Positions 25,771 to 34,693 of a stretch of DNA of 64,000 nt are shown here, one piece after another. The notes beneath the pieces were generated by a model, which saw nothing but the letters and a program-made list of their open reading frames with translations, made no database searches and had not been told where the DNA came from. Numbering within the stretch: the stretch's first letter is position 1; the number at the start of each line of letters is the position of its first letter. The DNA comes from Clostridium sp. CMCC3677 (GTDB taxonomy: Bacteria > Bacillota > Clostridia > Clostridiales > Clostridiaceae), in NCBI RefSeq assembly GCF_023845585.1, contig NZ_JAMQHS010000001.1, positions 372,001 through 436,000 on the forward strand, given 5' to 3'. The position numbers and the translations under genes are program-made.

Positions 25771-27693
25771 ATGGACTTTAAAGAATTTATACAAATAGAT
25801 AGAGAAAAGAATGGTAAAAATAAATTTTCAGGAACTTTTTTAGATTATTTAGAATTGGTAAAGGGTGATCCTGATATTGCTAAACTATCACATAAAAGAG
25901 TTTATGATATGATTTTAAAACAAGGAGTAGAGGAACTAAAAGGGGATGAAAATCCTAGAATAAGAAAAATATATGGCAATGATGTAATAAGAAGATATGG
26001 ATTTTTTAAGGATGAATTTTATGGTATTGATAAAGTAATCATGAAAATATGTAACTATTTTAAATCAGCAGCTATGAAAGGTGAAGAAGTAAGGCAAGTA
26101 TTATATCTTGTAGGTCCAGTTGGAGCTGGTAAATCTTCATTGGTTGAAAGTATAAAAAATGCACTTGAAGATTGTGATCCTATATATGCATTAGAGGGAT
26201 GCCCTATGCATGAAGAACCATTGCATCTTATACCTAAGCATTTAAGGCCTAAATTTGAAGAGATGTTAGGAGTTCAAATTGAAGGAGACTTATGTCCTAT
26301 ATGTAAATATAGATTAAGTCATGAGTTTAAAGGAAAATATGAAGAATTCCCAATTGAAACAACAGACTTTTCAGTAAGATCTAGAAAAGGAATAGGTGTT
26401 GTACCACCAGTAGATCCTAATAATCAAGATACTTCTATTTTAAATGGATCTATTGATATATCTAAAATGGATTTATATTCTGAGGATGATCCAAGAATAT
26501 TCTCTTTAAACGGAGCATTTAACGTTGGAAATAGAGGTATGGTAGAATTTATAGAAGTTTTCAAAAATGATGTTGAATATCTTCACACTATTATTACTGC
26601 AACACAAGAAAAATCAATACCTTCACCAGGAAAAGGCTCAATGCTTTATTTTGATGGAGTAATATTAGCACATTCAAATGAAGCAGAATGGAGTAAATTT
26701 AAATCAGATCATACCAATGAAGCTATTTTAGATAGAATAGTAAAAATAGAAGTTCCTTATTGCTTAGAATTAGATGAGGAAGTAAAAATATATAAGAAAA
26801 TTTTAAATAGAAGTAATTTCAAAGCTCATGTAGCACCTCATACTATTGAGATAGCAGCTATGTTTGCAATTTTATCAAGATTATCTCAATCAGCTAAAGT
26901 TGATCCAATAACTAAGTTAAAGATTTATAATGGTGAAGAGATTGTAGAAAAGGGAAGTACTAAGAGAATCGACATATTGGAGTTAAGAGAAGAAGCTGGA
27001 CAGTATGAAGGTATGAAAGGAATTAGCACTAGATTTATTATAAAGGTTATAGATAATGCTCTTGCTGATTCAGAATACGATTGTATAAATCCTTTAAGCA
27101 TAATGGAAAGTTTAATAAGATCAGTTAAGGAAATGGATATATCAGCTGATGAAAAGAAGATGTATCTAGGATTTATTCAAGATACTATAAGAAAAGAATA
27201 TAATAAAGTTTTAGAAAAAGAAATTACAAAAGCATTTATAGTTTCATTTAGAGAACAAGCAGAAAGCTTATTTAATAATTATATAGATAATGCTGAGGCT
27301 TTTGTAAATAAGAGTAAAATTAAGGATGTATCTACTGGAGAAGAGCTTAATCCGGATGAAGAGTTTATGAGAAGTATCGAAGAGCAAATAGGAGTTTATG
27401 ATGCATCATCTAAAGGATTCAGAAGTGATGTCACTTCATATATGTTCTATGTTGTTAGAAATGGTGGAAAGATTGATTATACTTCATATGAACCACTTAA
27501 AGATGCAATAGAAAAGAAACTTATAGCTTCAGTTAAAGATTTGTCTAGAATTATAACAAAATCAAAAGTTAGAAATGAAGAGCAAGCAGAGAAATATAAT
27601 TCTATGGTAGATGAAATGAAACGAAATGGCTATTGTCTTCATTGTTGTGATGTAATATTAAAATATGCGGCTAACAACCTATGGAAGGACTAA
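25771..27693 (+). CDS. prkA: PrkA family serine protein kinase/AAA+ protein
   Basis: The 640-residue protein has an N-terminal AAA+ domain (Walker A GPVGAGKSS near 115) and a C-terminal PrkA kinase-like region (about 380-640). In Bacillus subtilis PrkA supports sporulation; in E. coli the homologue YeaG works in a nitrogen-starvation cluster with YeaH and YcgB. Here the same trio is intact and in order: prkA, yhbH, spoVR. AAGGAGGCGG lies before the ATG. A terminator lies upstream, so the gene has its own promoter; the region TCATACT...GAATATATT (about 25719-25751) is a loose match to a sporulation-sigma pattern, which I would not rely on. Confidence 0.93.
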   Translation: MDFKEFIQIDREKNGKNKFSGTFLDYLELVKGDPDIAKLSHKRVYDMILKQGVEELKGDENPRIRKIYGNDVIRRYGFFKDEFYGIDKVIMKICNYFKSAAMKGEEVRQVLYLVGPVGAGKSSLVESIKNALEDCDPIYALEGCPMHEEPLHLIPKHLRPKFEEMLGVQIEGDLCPICKYRLSHEFKGKYEEFPIETTDFSVRSRKGIGVVPPVDPNNQDTSILNGSIDISKMDLYSEDDPRIFSLNGAFNVGNRGMVEFIEVFKNDVEYLHTIITATQEKSIPSPGKGSMLYFDGVILAHSNEAEWSKFKSDHTNEAILDRIVKIEVPYCLELDEEVKIYKKILNRSNFKAHVAPHTIEIAAMFAILSRLSQSAKVDPITKLKIYNGEEIVEKGSTKRIDILELREEAGQYEGMKGISTRFIIKVIDNALADSEYDCINPLSIMESLIRSVKEMDISADEKKMYLGFIQDTIRKEYNKVLEKEITKAFIVSFREQAESLFNNYIDNAEAFVNKSKIKDVSTGEELNPDEEFMRSIEEQIGVYDASSKGFRSDVTSYMFYVVRNGGKIDYTSYEPLKDAIEKKLIASVKDLSRIITKSKVRNEEQAEKYNSMVDEMKRNGYCLHCCDVILKYAANNLWKD

Positions 27694-27701
27694 GTTAGCA
27701 T

Positions 27702-28877
27702 ATGGCAATTTTTAGAGATAGAACTGATAAACAAGTAGATCACGATAGAGCAATAGAAGATAAAAGAAGACATAGGCAATTAGTTGAAAAATCAATTAAA
27801 GAAAATTTAGGCGATATCTTATCTGAAGAGAGTATAGTCGGTCAAAGTAAAAATAAAAAATTTAAAATACCAATAAAAAGTATTAAAGAATATCAATTTG
27901 TATATGGTAAAAATTCTAAAGGGGTAGCTACTGGAACAGGTGAGGAAAAACGTGGCGATAAAATAGAGTCAGGTTCTAAAAAAGCAATGGGAAAAGGTAA
28001 TAAGGGTGCAGGCAATGAAGAGGGTGATGAGGTTTATGAAACTGAAATTACCCTTGATGAACTTATGGAATATATATCGGATGAATTGAATTTACCTAAT
28101 TTAGATGAGAAGAAGTATTCAGAAATAATAACTGATAGCTGCGGGAAGAAAAAAGGATATCAAAGACATGGAATAAGGCCAAGACTTGCTAAAAAAAGAA
28201 CAGTTATGGCTAAGATATCTAGAAAGCAAAGTAAAAAAAGGGCCCTAATAGAAGAAGGCAGAGATTATGAAACTGAAAGATTTCCGTTTAGAGAAGAAGA
28301 TCTTAGATATTATAAAGTTAAAATGCAACCTAAAAAAGCAAGTAATGCAGTTATGATATTTATTATGGATGCTTCAGGATCTATGGATTCAACAAAGAAA
28401 TATTTAGCAAGATCATATTTCTTTGTATTATCTAGATTTTTAAAAAGAAAATATAACAATATAGCATTTGAATTTATATACCATACTACTGTTGCTAAAA
28501 GAGTAAGTGAATATGAATTTTTCCACAAATCTGAATCGGGAGGTACGTATATATCTAGTGGAATAGTAGAGGCTATAAAATTAATAGATGAAAAATATCC
28601 TCCAAGTGAATGGAATATATATCCTGTTTATGCCAGTGATGGTGATAATTGGTCTGAAGATAATATAAAAGCAATAGAATCAGTAAAGGAAATTTGTAAG
28701 ATTAGTAATATGTTTGGATATGCAGAGCTTTTACCATCAACTTATACTCAAACTATGTACTATAAATTCAATAAAGACATTAATGAAAAGAATTTTATTT
28801 CTGTAGTTATTAAAGAGAAAAAGGATTTATGGGAAGCTTTAAAGACTATGCTTAAACAGGAATTAAAGGAGGATTAG
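27702..28877 (+). CDS. yhbH: YhbH family sporulation protein with von Willebrand A-like domain
   Basis: The 391-residue protein is the partner of PrkA and SpoVR in the conserved stress/sporulation cluster. The N-terminus is charged ([23 protein letters not shown]), a low-complexity Gly/Lys/Glu linker lies around residues 85-110, and a vWA-like domain runs from about 200 on, with the MIDAS motif DASGSMDS. The vWA fold suggests metal-dependent protein contact, perhaps with the AAA+ domain of PrkA, as in other AAA+/vWA pairs. It begins eight bases after the prkA stop. Molecular function in Clostridium is untested. Confidence 0.92.
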   Translation: MAIFRDRTDKQVDHDRAIEDKRRHRQLVEKSIKENLGDILSEESIVGQSKNKKFKIPIKSIKEYQFVYGKNSKGVATGTGEEKRGDKIESGSKKAMGKGNKGAGNEEGDEVYETEITLDELMEYISDELNLPNLDEKKYSEIITDSCGKKKGYQRHGIRPRLAKKRTVMAKISRKQSKKRALIEEGRDYETERFPFREEDLRYYKVKMQPKKASNAVMIFIMDASGSMDSTKKYLARSYFFVLSRFLKRKYNNIAFEFIYHTTVAKRVSEYEFFHKSESGGTYISSGIVEAIKLIDEKYPPSEWNIYPVYASDGDNWSEDNIKAIESVKEICKISNMFGYAELLPSTYTQTMYYKFNKDINEKNFISVVIKEKKDLWEALKTMLKQELKED

Positions 28878-28881
28878 TAAA

Positions 28882-30252
28882 ATGAGCTACACTTTAAGGG
28901 AGATTGAAGAATGGAATGATAAAATAGAGAAAAAAGTAATAGAATATGGCTTAGATTTTTATAGTCAAGAATTCGAGTTTATAGACTTTAATGAGATGCT
29001 AGGTTATGAATCGTATGTAGGGATGCCATCCAAATATCCTCATTGGAGCTATGGCAAAGCCTATGAAAAAAATAAAATGTTGTATTCATTAAATCTTACA
29101 GGACTTCCTTATGAAATGGTAATTAATTCTGATCCTTGTTTAGCATATTTAATGAAAGAAAATACATTATTACTTCAAATATTAACTATGGCTCACGTAT
29201 ATGGACATAATGATTTTTTTAAGAATAATAGGTTATTTAAAGAAGGAACTAATGCAAAATATGCCATTGAAATGTTTAAACTAGATGCTGATATTATAAG
29301 AAGATATATTAATAATCCAAGTATTGGATATAAAAAAGTTGAGAGAATATTAGATGCAGCTCATGCTATAAGGTATCAGATTGGAAGAGTTATTGGGGTT
29401 AAAAAGTTATCAGATGAAGAAATAAAAGAAAATATGATTAAAGATTATGAAAGTAAATTAGATAATAGAGGAATATTAAATCAAGGTGAGGAGATTAAAT
29501 TTCCGGATTTAGACAAAATTCCTATAGAGCCAGAAGATGATGTAGTGGATTTTATAATAAAGTACGGAGATTTACAAGAATGGGAAAGAACAATTTTGAG
29601 AATTGTAAAAAGAGAAACAGAATACTTTCTTCCACAAATTGAAACTAAGATAATGAATGAGGGCTGGGCAAGTTATACTCATTATAATATATTAAAAGAG
29701 TTAAACTTACCCGAAGGATTACATTTTGAATTCTTAAAGAGGCATAATGACGTTATAGCTCCTATAGTAGGTGGATTAAATCCTTATTATGTGGGATTTA
29801 AGATATTTAAAGATTTAGATAAAAAGTATGGAAAAGAAAAAATATTTGAAGTAAGAGAAATTGAAAGAGATAGCTCATTCTTGAGAAGATATTTGACTAG
29901 AGAATTGTGTGAAGAACTTAATTTATTTGAGTATAATAAAAGAACATTTGATATTGTTATTGAAGAAGTTTCTGATGAAGATGGATGGAAAGCAATTAGA
30001 GACAATTTAAGTTATACTTGTGGTATAGGTGGAATTCCCTATATTAGAGTTATTGATTTTAATACTAAGGATTATACACTAACTTTAGAGCATGTATTTG
30101 ATGGAAGGGAATTAGAATTGAGCTATGCAAAGGAAACGTTAAAATACATTCAAGAGTTATGGGGTAAAAAAGTAAAGTTAATAACTAAAGACTCTGACAA
30201 AAAGGATGTTATTATAACTTGTAATATGGATAAAGAAATTACAATTAGTTGA
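28882..30252 (+). CDS. spoVR: SpoVR family protein
   Basis: This 456-residue protein is of the usual SpoVR length. Conserved features include the WSYGK region at residues 53-57, the AHVYGHNDFFKNN helix-loop near 105 and NEGWASYTHY near 257. The family was named for a stage V spore-cortex phenotype in Bacillus subtilis; the E. coli homologue is YcgB. It starts four bases after the yhbH stop, with AAGGAGG at the end of that gene, so all three are coupled. Biochemical activity is unknown; the conserved histidines could bind metal. Confidence 0.93.
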   Translation: MSYTLREIEEWNDKIEKKVIEYGLDFYSQEFEFIDFNEMLGYESYVGMPSKYPHWSYGKAYEKNKMLYSLNLTGLPYEMVINSDPCLAYLMKENTLLLQILTMAHVYGHNDFFKNNRLFKEGTNAKYAIEMFKLDADIIRRYINNPSIGYKKVERILDAAHAIRYQIGRVIGVKKLSDEEIKENMIKDYESKLDNRGILNQGEEIKFPDLDKIPIEPEDDVVDFIIKYGDLQEWERTILRIVKRETEYFLPQIETKIMNEGWASYTHYNILKELNLPEGLHFEFLKRHNDVIAPIVGGLNPYYVGFKIFKDLDKKYGKEKIFEVREIERDSSFLRRYLTRELCEELNLFEYNKRTFDIVIEEVSDEDGWKAIRDNLSYTCGIGGIPYIRVIDFNTKDYTLTLEHVFDGRELELSYAKETLKYIQELWGKKVKLITKDSDKKDVIITCNMDKEITIS

Positions 30253-30263
30253 ATTATTCCCCA

Positions 30264-30302
30264 AAAAGGATATGAGATTTTTTCTTATATCCTTTTACTT
30301 TT
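30264..30302 (+). terminator. Terminator after spoVR
   Basis: AAAAGGATAT pairs with ATATCCTTTT around a short loop, then a T-rich tail. Confidence 0.75.
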
Positions 30303-30329
30303 ATATTTAATTAAAATTTGTAAAAGATA

Positions 30330-30344
30330 TTATAAATGTTATAA
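30330..30344 (+). promoter_or_regulatory. PerR-like box upstream of the second rubrerythrin
   Basis: TTATAAATGTTATAA matches the PerR pattern TTATAAT-N-ATTATAA at 12 of 14 informative positions. It lies 110 bp before the rubrerythrin start. Rubrerythrins are known PerR targets in clostridia, so the context is right, but AT-rich sequence makes chance matches possible. Confidence 0.45.
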
Positions 30345-30454
30345 GTTTAGTTAACATAATGATGTTGTAACAAAAAGAAACAAAATGAATATTTTAATAT
30401 AAGGTATGACATTAGAAATTTAATTAATGTCTAAATAATATTTAGGAGATAAGC

Positions 30455-31000
30455 ATGAATTTAAAGGGGAGTAAAACAGAAAAAAATTTATATAAGACTT
30501 TTGCAGGAGAATGTAGGGCTAGAAGTACTTATAACTTATATGCAGAAAAAGCAACGTTAGAGGGATTCAGATGGATTGCTAAAGTATTTGATGAAACAGC
30601 TGAAAATGAATACGCTCATTCAAGAGAAGTTTTTAAGAGATATTTATGTAATGTAAAAACAACAGAAGAAAATTTAGTATCAGCTGCAATTGGAGAGGCA
30701 AATGAAAATAAAAATATTTATAAGGAATTTGAAGAGGCTGCTAGAGATGAAGGATTTTTAGAAATAGCTGACTTTTATAAAGAACTTAGAGAGGTTGAAG
30801 AATCACATGAAAAAAGATATTTAGAATTAGCTGAAAAAGTTAAATTAGGTATATTGTTTAAATGTGAAGAGACATGTTATTGGAAATGCTTAAATTGCGG
30901 ATATATTTACGAAGGAAATGAAGCTCCAAATGTATGTCCATTATGTAAATATCCTAGAGCATACTTTGAGAAAATCTGTGAAAAAGATGTGAAAAAATAG
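30455..31000 (+). CDS. Rubrerythrin (second copy)
   Basis: The 181-residue peroxide-detoxifying protein has a ferritin-like di-iron domain (TEKNLYKTFAGECRARSTY, then ENEYAHSREVF and EESHEKRY ligand helices) and a C-terminal rubredoxin-like domain (CLNCGYIYEG, then CPLCKYP). It differs clearly from the copy at 2527: it is shorter, lacks the VHPKGFFIPF end and has an extra Cys pair (CEETCYWKC). A PerR-like site lies upstream. An acidic protein gene follows after 14 bases, probably in the same transcript. The ATG is preceded by AGGAG. Confidence 0.92.
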   Translation: MNLKGSKTEKNLYKTFAGECRARSTYNLYAEKATLEGFRWIAKVFDETAENEYAHSREVFKRYLCNVKTTEENLVSAAIGEANENKNIYKEFEEAARDEGFLEIADFYKELREVEESHEKRYLELAEKVKLGILFKCEETCYWKCLNCGYIYEGNEAPNVCPLCKYPRAYFEKICEKDVKK

Positions 31001-31014
31001 GGGGATAATTGATT

Positions 31015-31419
31015 ATGTATTTTAAATTTCCAAATGATTTTTTAATCCCTGTTAAATCAGTAAGTGATTTAATAGATAATTTGGATATAGAAAATTTAAG
31101 AACAGATAAAAGTGAAGAAATTGAAGAAGAGATAAACGAAGTAATAGAAGAGGAAATTAAAGAAGAAAAAGAAGAAGTACTTTTAAGTAAACGTGGATTA
31201 AAAGGAATTGATGAAGTAATAAATGATGAGGAATTTAGTGAATTTATAGCAAGTAAATGTGATTTTTCAGATGAATGTAAAATTACACAAAAAGAAATCA
31301 TAGAAGAAGTAGAAAGAAAAGAAGGCATTTCTATCGAAGAAGGATTAAAAGACATTAAAAATAAAAAAATATGGGAAGAAATAGATGAAGAATATTCAGA
31401 GAGTCAATTGATGAAATAG
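31015..31419 (+). CDS. Acidic hypothetical protein downstream of rubrerythrin
   Basis: The 134-residue protein has a very acidic central stretch (about 30-60, nearly all E, K, I and V), predicted to be a long helix or coiled coil, followed by a second helical half. It has no signal peptide or cysteine pair for metal binding. GGGGGAT precedes both TTG 31009 and ATG 31015; the ATG is taken as start, but the TTG has closer spacing and is possible. It probably shares the rubrerythrin transcript. I do not recognise it. Confidence 0.55.
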   Translation: MYFKFPNDFLIPVKSVSDLIDNLDIENLRTDKSEEIEEEINEVIEEEIKEEKEEVLLSKRGLKGIDEVINDEEFSEFIASKCDFSDECKITQKEIIEEVERKEGISIEEGLKDIKNKKIWEEIDEEYSESQLMK

Positions 31420-31485
31420 TAAAAATGATAAAAGTTTAAATTTAAAAATATGATAAAATTTAATGTTATATAGGAAATTATAAAG

Positions 31486-31595
31486 AAAAAGTGGAGAGCT
31501 AGTAAAAATTCAAAGTGAAATTTCAAAAATATACTATTTTAGCAAATTTGCAAAGTTTAAATTATAATGATAAATTTGTATCTCTCCGCTTTTAA
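31486..31595 (+). other. Possible structured RNA or long-loop terminator
   Basis: AAAAAGTGGAGAG at 31486-31498 can pair with CTCTCCGCTTTT at 31582-31593 (one G-U pair). The 83 bases between them hold further self-complementary parts, such as GCTA...TAGC, GCAAATTTGC and AATTTC/GAAATT. A run of four T follows. It lies between two hypothetical genes in a gene-free stretch of about 300 bp. It could be a small RNA, a riboswitch-like leader of the next gene or just a terminator; I recognise no known riboswitch signature. Confidence 0.35.
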
Positions 31596-31722
31596 TTAAG
31601 AGATGTAGTACAGTCTTTTAGGATTGAGTTTATACAACAAGGACATAAAAAATACTTACTAAAAATAAAATTAATATAATATATTAATTTGAAAATATTA
31701 TATTGTGTGAGGTCAATATTTT

Positions 31723-32088
31723 ATGAAATATAGAAATTTGATAAATGAACAGAGTCAAGACATAACTGTTTTAAGTCAATTGCTTAAAACTTATGTTGAT
31801 TCTTATAGATTACTTATAGGGGGAGCATCTGAATTATATAATGTAAATATCGCCAAAAAAAGTGAAGTTAAAAAAGCACTAGACAGGATTAGTGAATTAG
31901 GGGAGTTGATTGATAAGTTAATAGTATCATTAGATAAGTGTGAAAGTGGATATATAAAATATTGTAAAATTAAAAGTGATTATATTTCAGTAAAATCAGA
32001 GAAGGATATTATACTTACAGAAATAGATAATGAGTTGGATTTTAAAGATAATAAGAATAGAGATGAAGATGAGTACGAAGAAATATAA
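31723..32088 (+). CDS. Hypothetical helical protein
   Basis: The 121-residue, wholly helical, charged protein has heptad-like spacing in its first 80 residues (LSQLLKTYVDSYRLLI, then KKALDRISELGELIDKLI) and an acidic tail ending DEYEEI. It may be a small coiled-coil or adaptor protein. There is no signal peptide or membrane segment. GAGGT precedes the ATG. A fragment of repeat family R2 begins three bases after the stop codon and may have replaced the original 3' flank. Not recognised. Confidence 0.55.
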   Translation: MKYRNLINEQSQDITVLSQLLKTYVDSYRLLIGGASELYNVNIAKKSEVKKALDRISELGELIDKLIVSLDKCESGYIKYCKIKSDYISVKSEKDIILTEIDNELDFKDNKNRDEDEYEEI

Positions 32089-32090
32089 AA

Positions 32091-32194
32091 TTAGGACAAG
32101 CAGTAAATGTGACAATACTCATTTAGAATTCTCAAAGTCCAATTACAATGCCACTTTGCCTATTGCATATATCAACAGACATTTAAAATATAGC
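32091..32194. repeat. R2 structured repeat, right-half fragment
   Basis: From GGACAAGCAG to the end TTTAAAATATAGC this matches the right part of the full R2 element at 51350-51673, including TCTCAAAGTCCAATTACAATG and CACTTTGCCTATTGCATATATC with small changes. The left half is missing, presumably lost by deletion at the end of the upstream gene. Confidence 0.75.
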
Positions 32195-32224
32195 CTTTAT
32201 TTAAAATATAGCAACATAAAAGAA

Positions 32225-32265
32225 AAGGGTGTATTAAGAAATAGTTCTTAATACACCCTTAAATT
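32225..32265. terminator. Bidirectional terminator before pssA
   Basis: Perfect 16-bp stem, AAGGGTGTATTAAGAA with TTCTTAATACACCCTT and an ATAG loop. It sits at the convergent ends of the upstream gene/repeat and pssA. Confidence 0.85.
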
Positions 32266-32787
32266 TTAAAGTTTTTTTAATCTAAAATTGCTTATCATTA
32301 AATATGAAAATGTAAGCATAAGTATAATTGCAATATAAATAGGTGATTGAGCTTTTAAATTAAATAATGCAAAAAGCGCTAAAAGACATCCTGCAATTGT
32401 AATAGGTATTCCGGTAAAAACTCCGTCGAAGTCAGATGTATTATATCTGGCAAGTCTAAATGCACCACATATTGGAAATAATAATAATAATATTAATCCA
32501 ATAGATCCTTTTGGTCCTAAATTTGTAAATTCAAATAATATATATATTAGTATAGATGGCGCTACACCAAAAGAAACTAAATCAGCTAAAGAATCTAATT
32601 CTTTGCCTAAATCACTAGATACGTTTAAAAAACGTGCGACTCTACCATCATATCTATCAACTAAGCCGGCAATTAATATAAAAATACTTGCAAGATCTAT
32701 TCTATCATACATAACCGATAGTATTGAAAGAACACCACAAGATAGATTTATAAATGTGAATATATTAGGAATACAACTTTTTCTCAT
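32266..32787 (-). CDS. pssA: CDP-diacylglycerol-serine O-phosphatidyltransferase
   Basis: Membrane enzyme that makes phosphatidylserine from CDP-diacylglycerol and serine, the route to phosphatidylethanolamine. The 173-residue protein has the CDP-alcohol phosphatidyltransferase motif DG-x2-AR-x8-G-x3-D-x3-D, read as DGRVAR...GKELDSLAD near residue 45. About five to six hydrophobic helices surround it. The motif cannot by itself separate serine from glycerol acceptors, but length and the CIPNIFTFINLSCG start favour PssA. The ATG at 32787 has AGGAG eight bases before it; the upstream GTG lies on that site. A psd gene is not in the window. Confidence 0.85.
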   Translation of the reverse strand: MRKSCIPNIFTFINLSCGVLSILSVMYDRIDLASIFILIAGLVDRYDGRVARFLNVSSDLGKELDSLADLVSFGVAPSILIYILFEFTNLGPKGSIGLILLLLFPICGAFRLARYNTSDFDGVFTGIPITIAGCLLALFALFNLKAQSPIYIAIILMLTFSYLMISNFRLKKL

Positions 32788-33006
32788 AAAAATCACTCCT
32801 GAATTTATTAAAAATCATTTACGAAATATTATTATAGCATACATGTTCTTAAAATATAAGGTGTAATTTAATTAATATTTTCTTAATTTATAAAATAAGA
32901 AATTTATACCATAAAAATACATAAAAGATAATATATTATCGACATTAAAAGTACAAAATGATATAATCAGCTGTATAACGAATTTGGTTGGAGGGAATTT
33001 ATATTT

Positions 33007-33885
33007 ATGAAAAAGGTTAAATTCATATATAACCCGTACTCAGGAGAAAATATTATAGTTAATGAACTAGATAATGTTATAAAACTACATGAAGAAGCGG
33101 AATTTCAAATAATTCCATATAGGATTCAAAAAGGAAAATCATTATATGAAGCCTTAGATGACATAGATGATACTTACGAATATATATTAATAGCTGGTGG
33201 CGATGGTACTGTTGATTCAGTTGTAAATGCCATGAAACAAAAGAAACTAGATTTGCCAATAGGAATATTACCAGTAGGAACTGCAAATGATTTTGGTAAA
33301 TTTATTAATATACCAAATAACATTACAGATGCTTGTAATAAAATATTAAATTCAAAACCTGTTGGAGTTGACCTTGGCAAAATAAATGATAAGTATTTTA
33401 TAAATGTAGCAAGTACAGGACTTTTTACTGATGTTTCTCAAAAGACCGATGTAAACTTAAAGAACACTATAGGTAAATTAGCGTACTACTTAAAAGGTAT
33501 AGAAGAGTTACCTAACTTTAGAAGACTAAAAGTCAATATAACGTCTAAAGAGTGTACTTATGATGGTGAAATGTATCTTTTATTAGTATTCAATGGAGAA
33601 AGTGCTGGTAACTTTAGATTAGCTACAGAAGCAGACATGACAGATGGTAAGCTTGATGTAATTATATTTAAAGCCATTCCAATTATTGAATTAATACCAT
33701 TATTTATTAAAGTATTAAAAGGAGAGCATTTAGATTCTAAAAAAGTAGTATACTTTAAAACAGATGATTTATATATTGAATCTAAAGAAAATATAGTTAC
33801 AGATATTGATGGAGAACGAGGACCAGATTTTCCATTAAATATTAAATGTATTAAAAGTGGAATTAAAGTTTTAGGAATTGATTAG
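33007..33885 (+). CDS. YegS/DgkB-type lipid kinase
   Basis: The 292-residue soluble enzyme is of the diacylglycerol kinase catalytic superfamily. The nucleotide-binding signature GGDGTVDSVVNAM lies near residue 65, and LPVGTANDFGKF near residue 96. These kinases phosphorylate diacylglycerol or related lipids and so return them to phospholipid synthesis. It is divergent from pssA, giving a small lipid-metabolism locus. GGAGGG precedes the ATG. The exact lipid substrate is not evident. Confidence 0.88.
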   Translation: MKKVKFIYNPYSGENIIVNELDNVIKLHEEAEFQIIPYRIQKGKSLYEALDDIDDTYEYILIAGGDGTVDSVVNAMKQKKLDLPIGILPVGTANDFGKFINIPNNITDACNKILNSKPVGVDLGKINDKYFINVASTGLFTDVSQKTDVNLKNTIGKLAYYLKGIEELPNFRRLKVNITSKECTYDGEMYLLLVFNGESAGNFRLATEADMTDGKLDVIIFKAIPIIELIPLFIKVLKGEHLDSKKVVYFKTDDLYIESKENIVTDIDGERGPDFPLNIKCIKSGIKVLGID

Positions 33886-33972
33886 TAAAGTAATTATTAA
33901 GTAGTTATAGGTATAAAATATGTAATTATATAATAAATATAAGTAACAGGAATGTAGATAGGAGTGTAATTT

Positions 33973-34629
33973 GTGAATTTTGCATATTATTTATTTTTGT
34001 TACTTATAATTTTTTTATGTCTGATACTTTTAAAAAAGAATATACAGGTTTCACCTAAGAAAATAAAAATATATGTGACTATTGTAATTACATTATTTTT
34101 ATTAAGACATATAACATTATTTATTTTATGCATACTTAAAAATAGTACAATTGTATACTATTTTAAATCTGTAATTTTCTTAAACCATATATCAGTGCCT
34201 CTAATGATTTTAGCTATAACATATGTGTATCTTAGATCTGAAAATTTAAAATTTAGCACTAACTATATTATTGCTGTAATAATATCAGTTGTTTATGGCT
34301 TAATAATCTATTTTTCTAAATCAACAGTGCAAGTAAACACTTTGTATGGTTTTATTTTAAAAATAGATAAAGAAACATTAATATTCTTATTTTCATTAAT
34401 ATTATTAGGAATACTACTTATTTTTAATGTAATTATACTAGATAAACCTTTTGTAAATAAAAAGGGCATATGGCTTATAATTTTATCAATTTCAATTGTA
34501 ATGATTGAAGATATTATTATTTTAGGGGGAATAAGAGTTTTCCCATATCCAGTTATAGGAGATTTTATATTTCTTATAATTATGAGTTTAGTACTGAATG
34601 GTTTTAAAAAAATTAGAGAAATACAATAA
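33973..34629 (+). CDS. Multi-helix membrane protein of unknown function
   Basis: The 218-residue protein consists almost wholly of hydrophobic segments, about seven helices, with short loops (about 5-20, 32-52, 68-86, 94-112, 134-152, 165-185 and 190-210). There is no catalytic motif I can recognise. The layout resembles 7TM sensor inputs, but no kinase domain is attached. GTG 33973 follows AGGAGTG. A bidirectional terminator separates it from the YgiQ gene. Confidence 0.65.
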   Translation: MNFAYYLFLLLIIFLCLILLKKNIQVSPKKIKIYVTIVITLFLLRHITLFILCILKNSTIVYYFKSVIFLNHISVPLMILAITYVYLRSENLKFSTNYIIAVIISVVYGLIIYFSKSTVQVNTLYGFILKIDKETLIFLFSLILLGILLIFNVIILDKPFVNKKGIWLIILSISIVMIEDIIILGGIRVFPYPVIGDFIFLIIMSLVLNGFKKIREIQ

Positions 34630-34637
34630 AAAATAAG

Positions 34638-34682
34638 AAAAGACTAATGATTCCAAAACAAACAGAAACATTAGTCTTTTTA
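34638..34682. terminator. Bidirectional terminator
   Basis: AAAAGACTAATG pairs with CATTAGTCTTTT; T and A runs on both sides serve the convergent genes. Confidence 0.82.
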
Positions 34683-34693
34683 TATAGTTAAAA

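Noticed and set aside
32030..32251. 73-residue plus-strand frame overlapping the end of the helical protein gene
   Set aside because: Most of it is the R2 repeat fragment and the terminator stem; no ribosome binding site.
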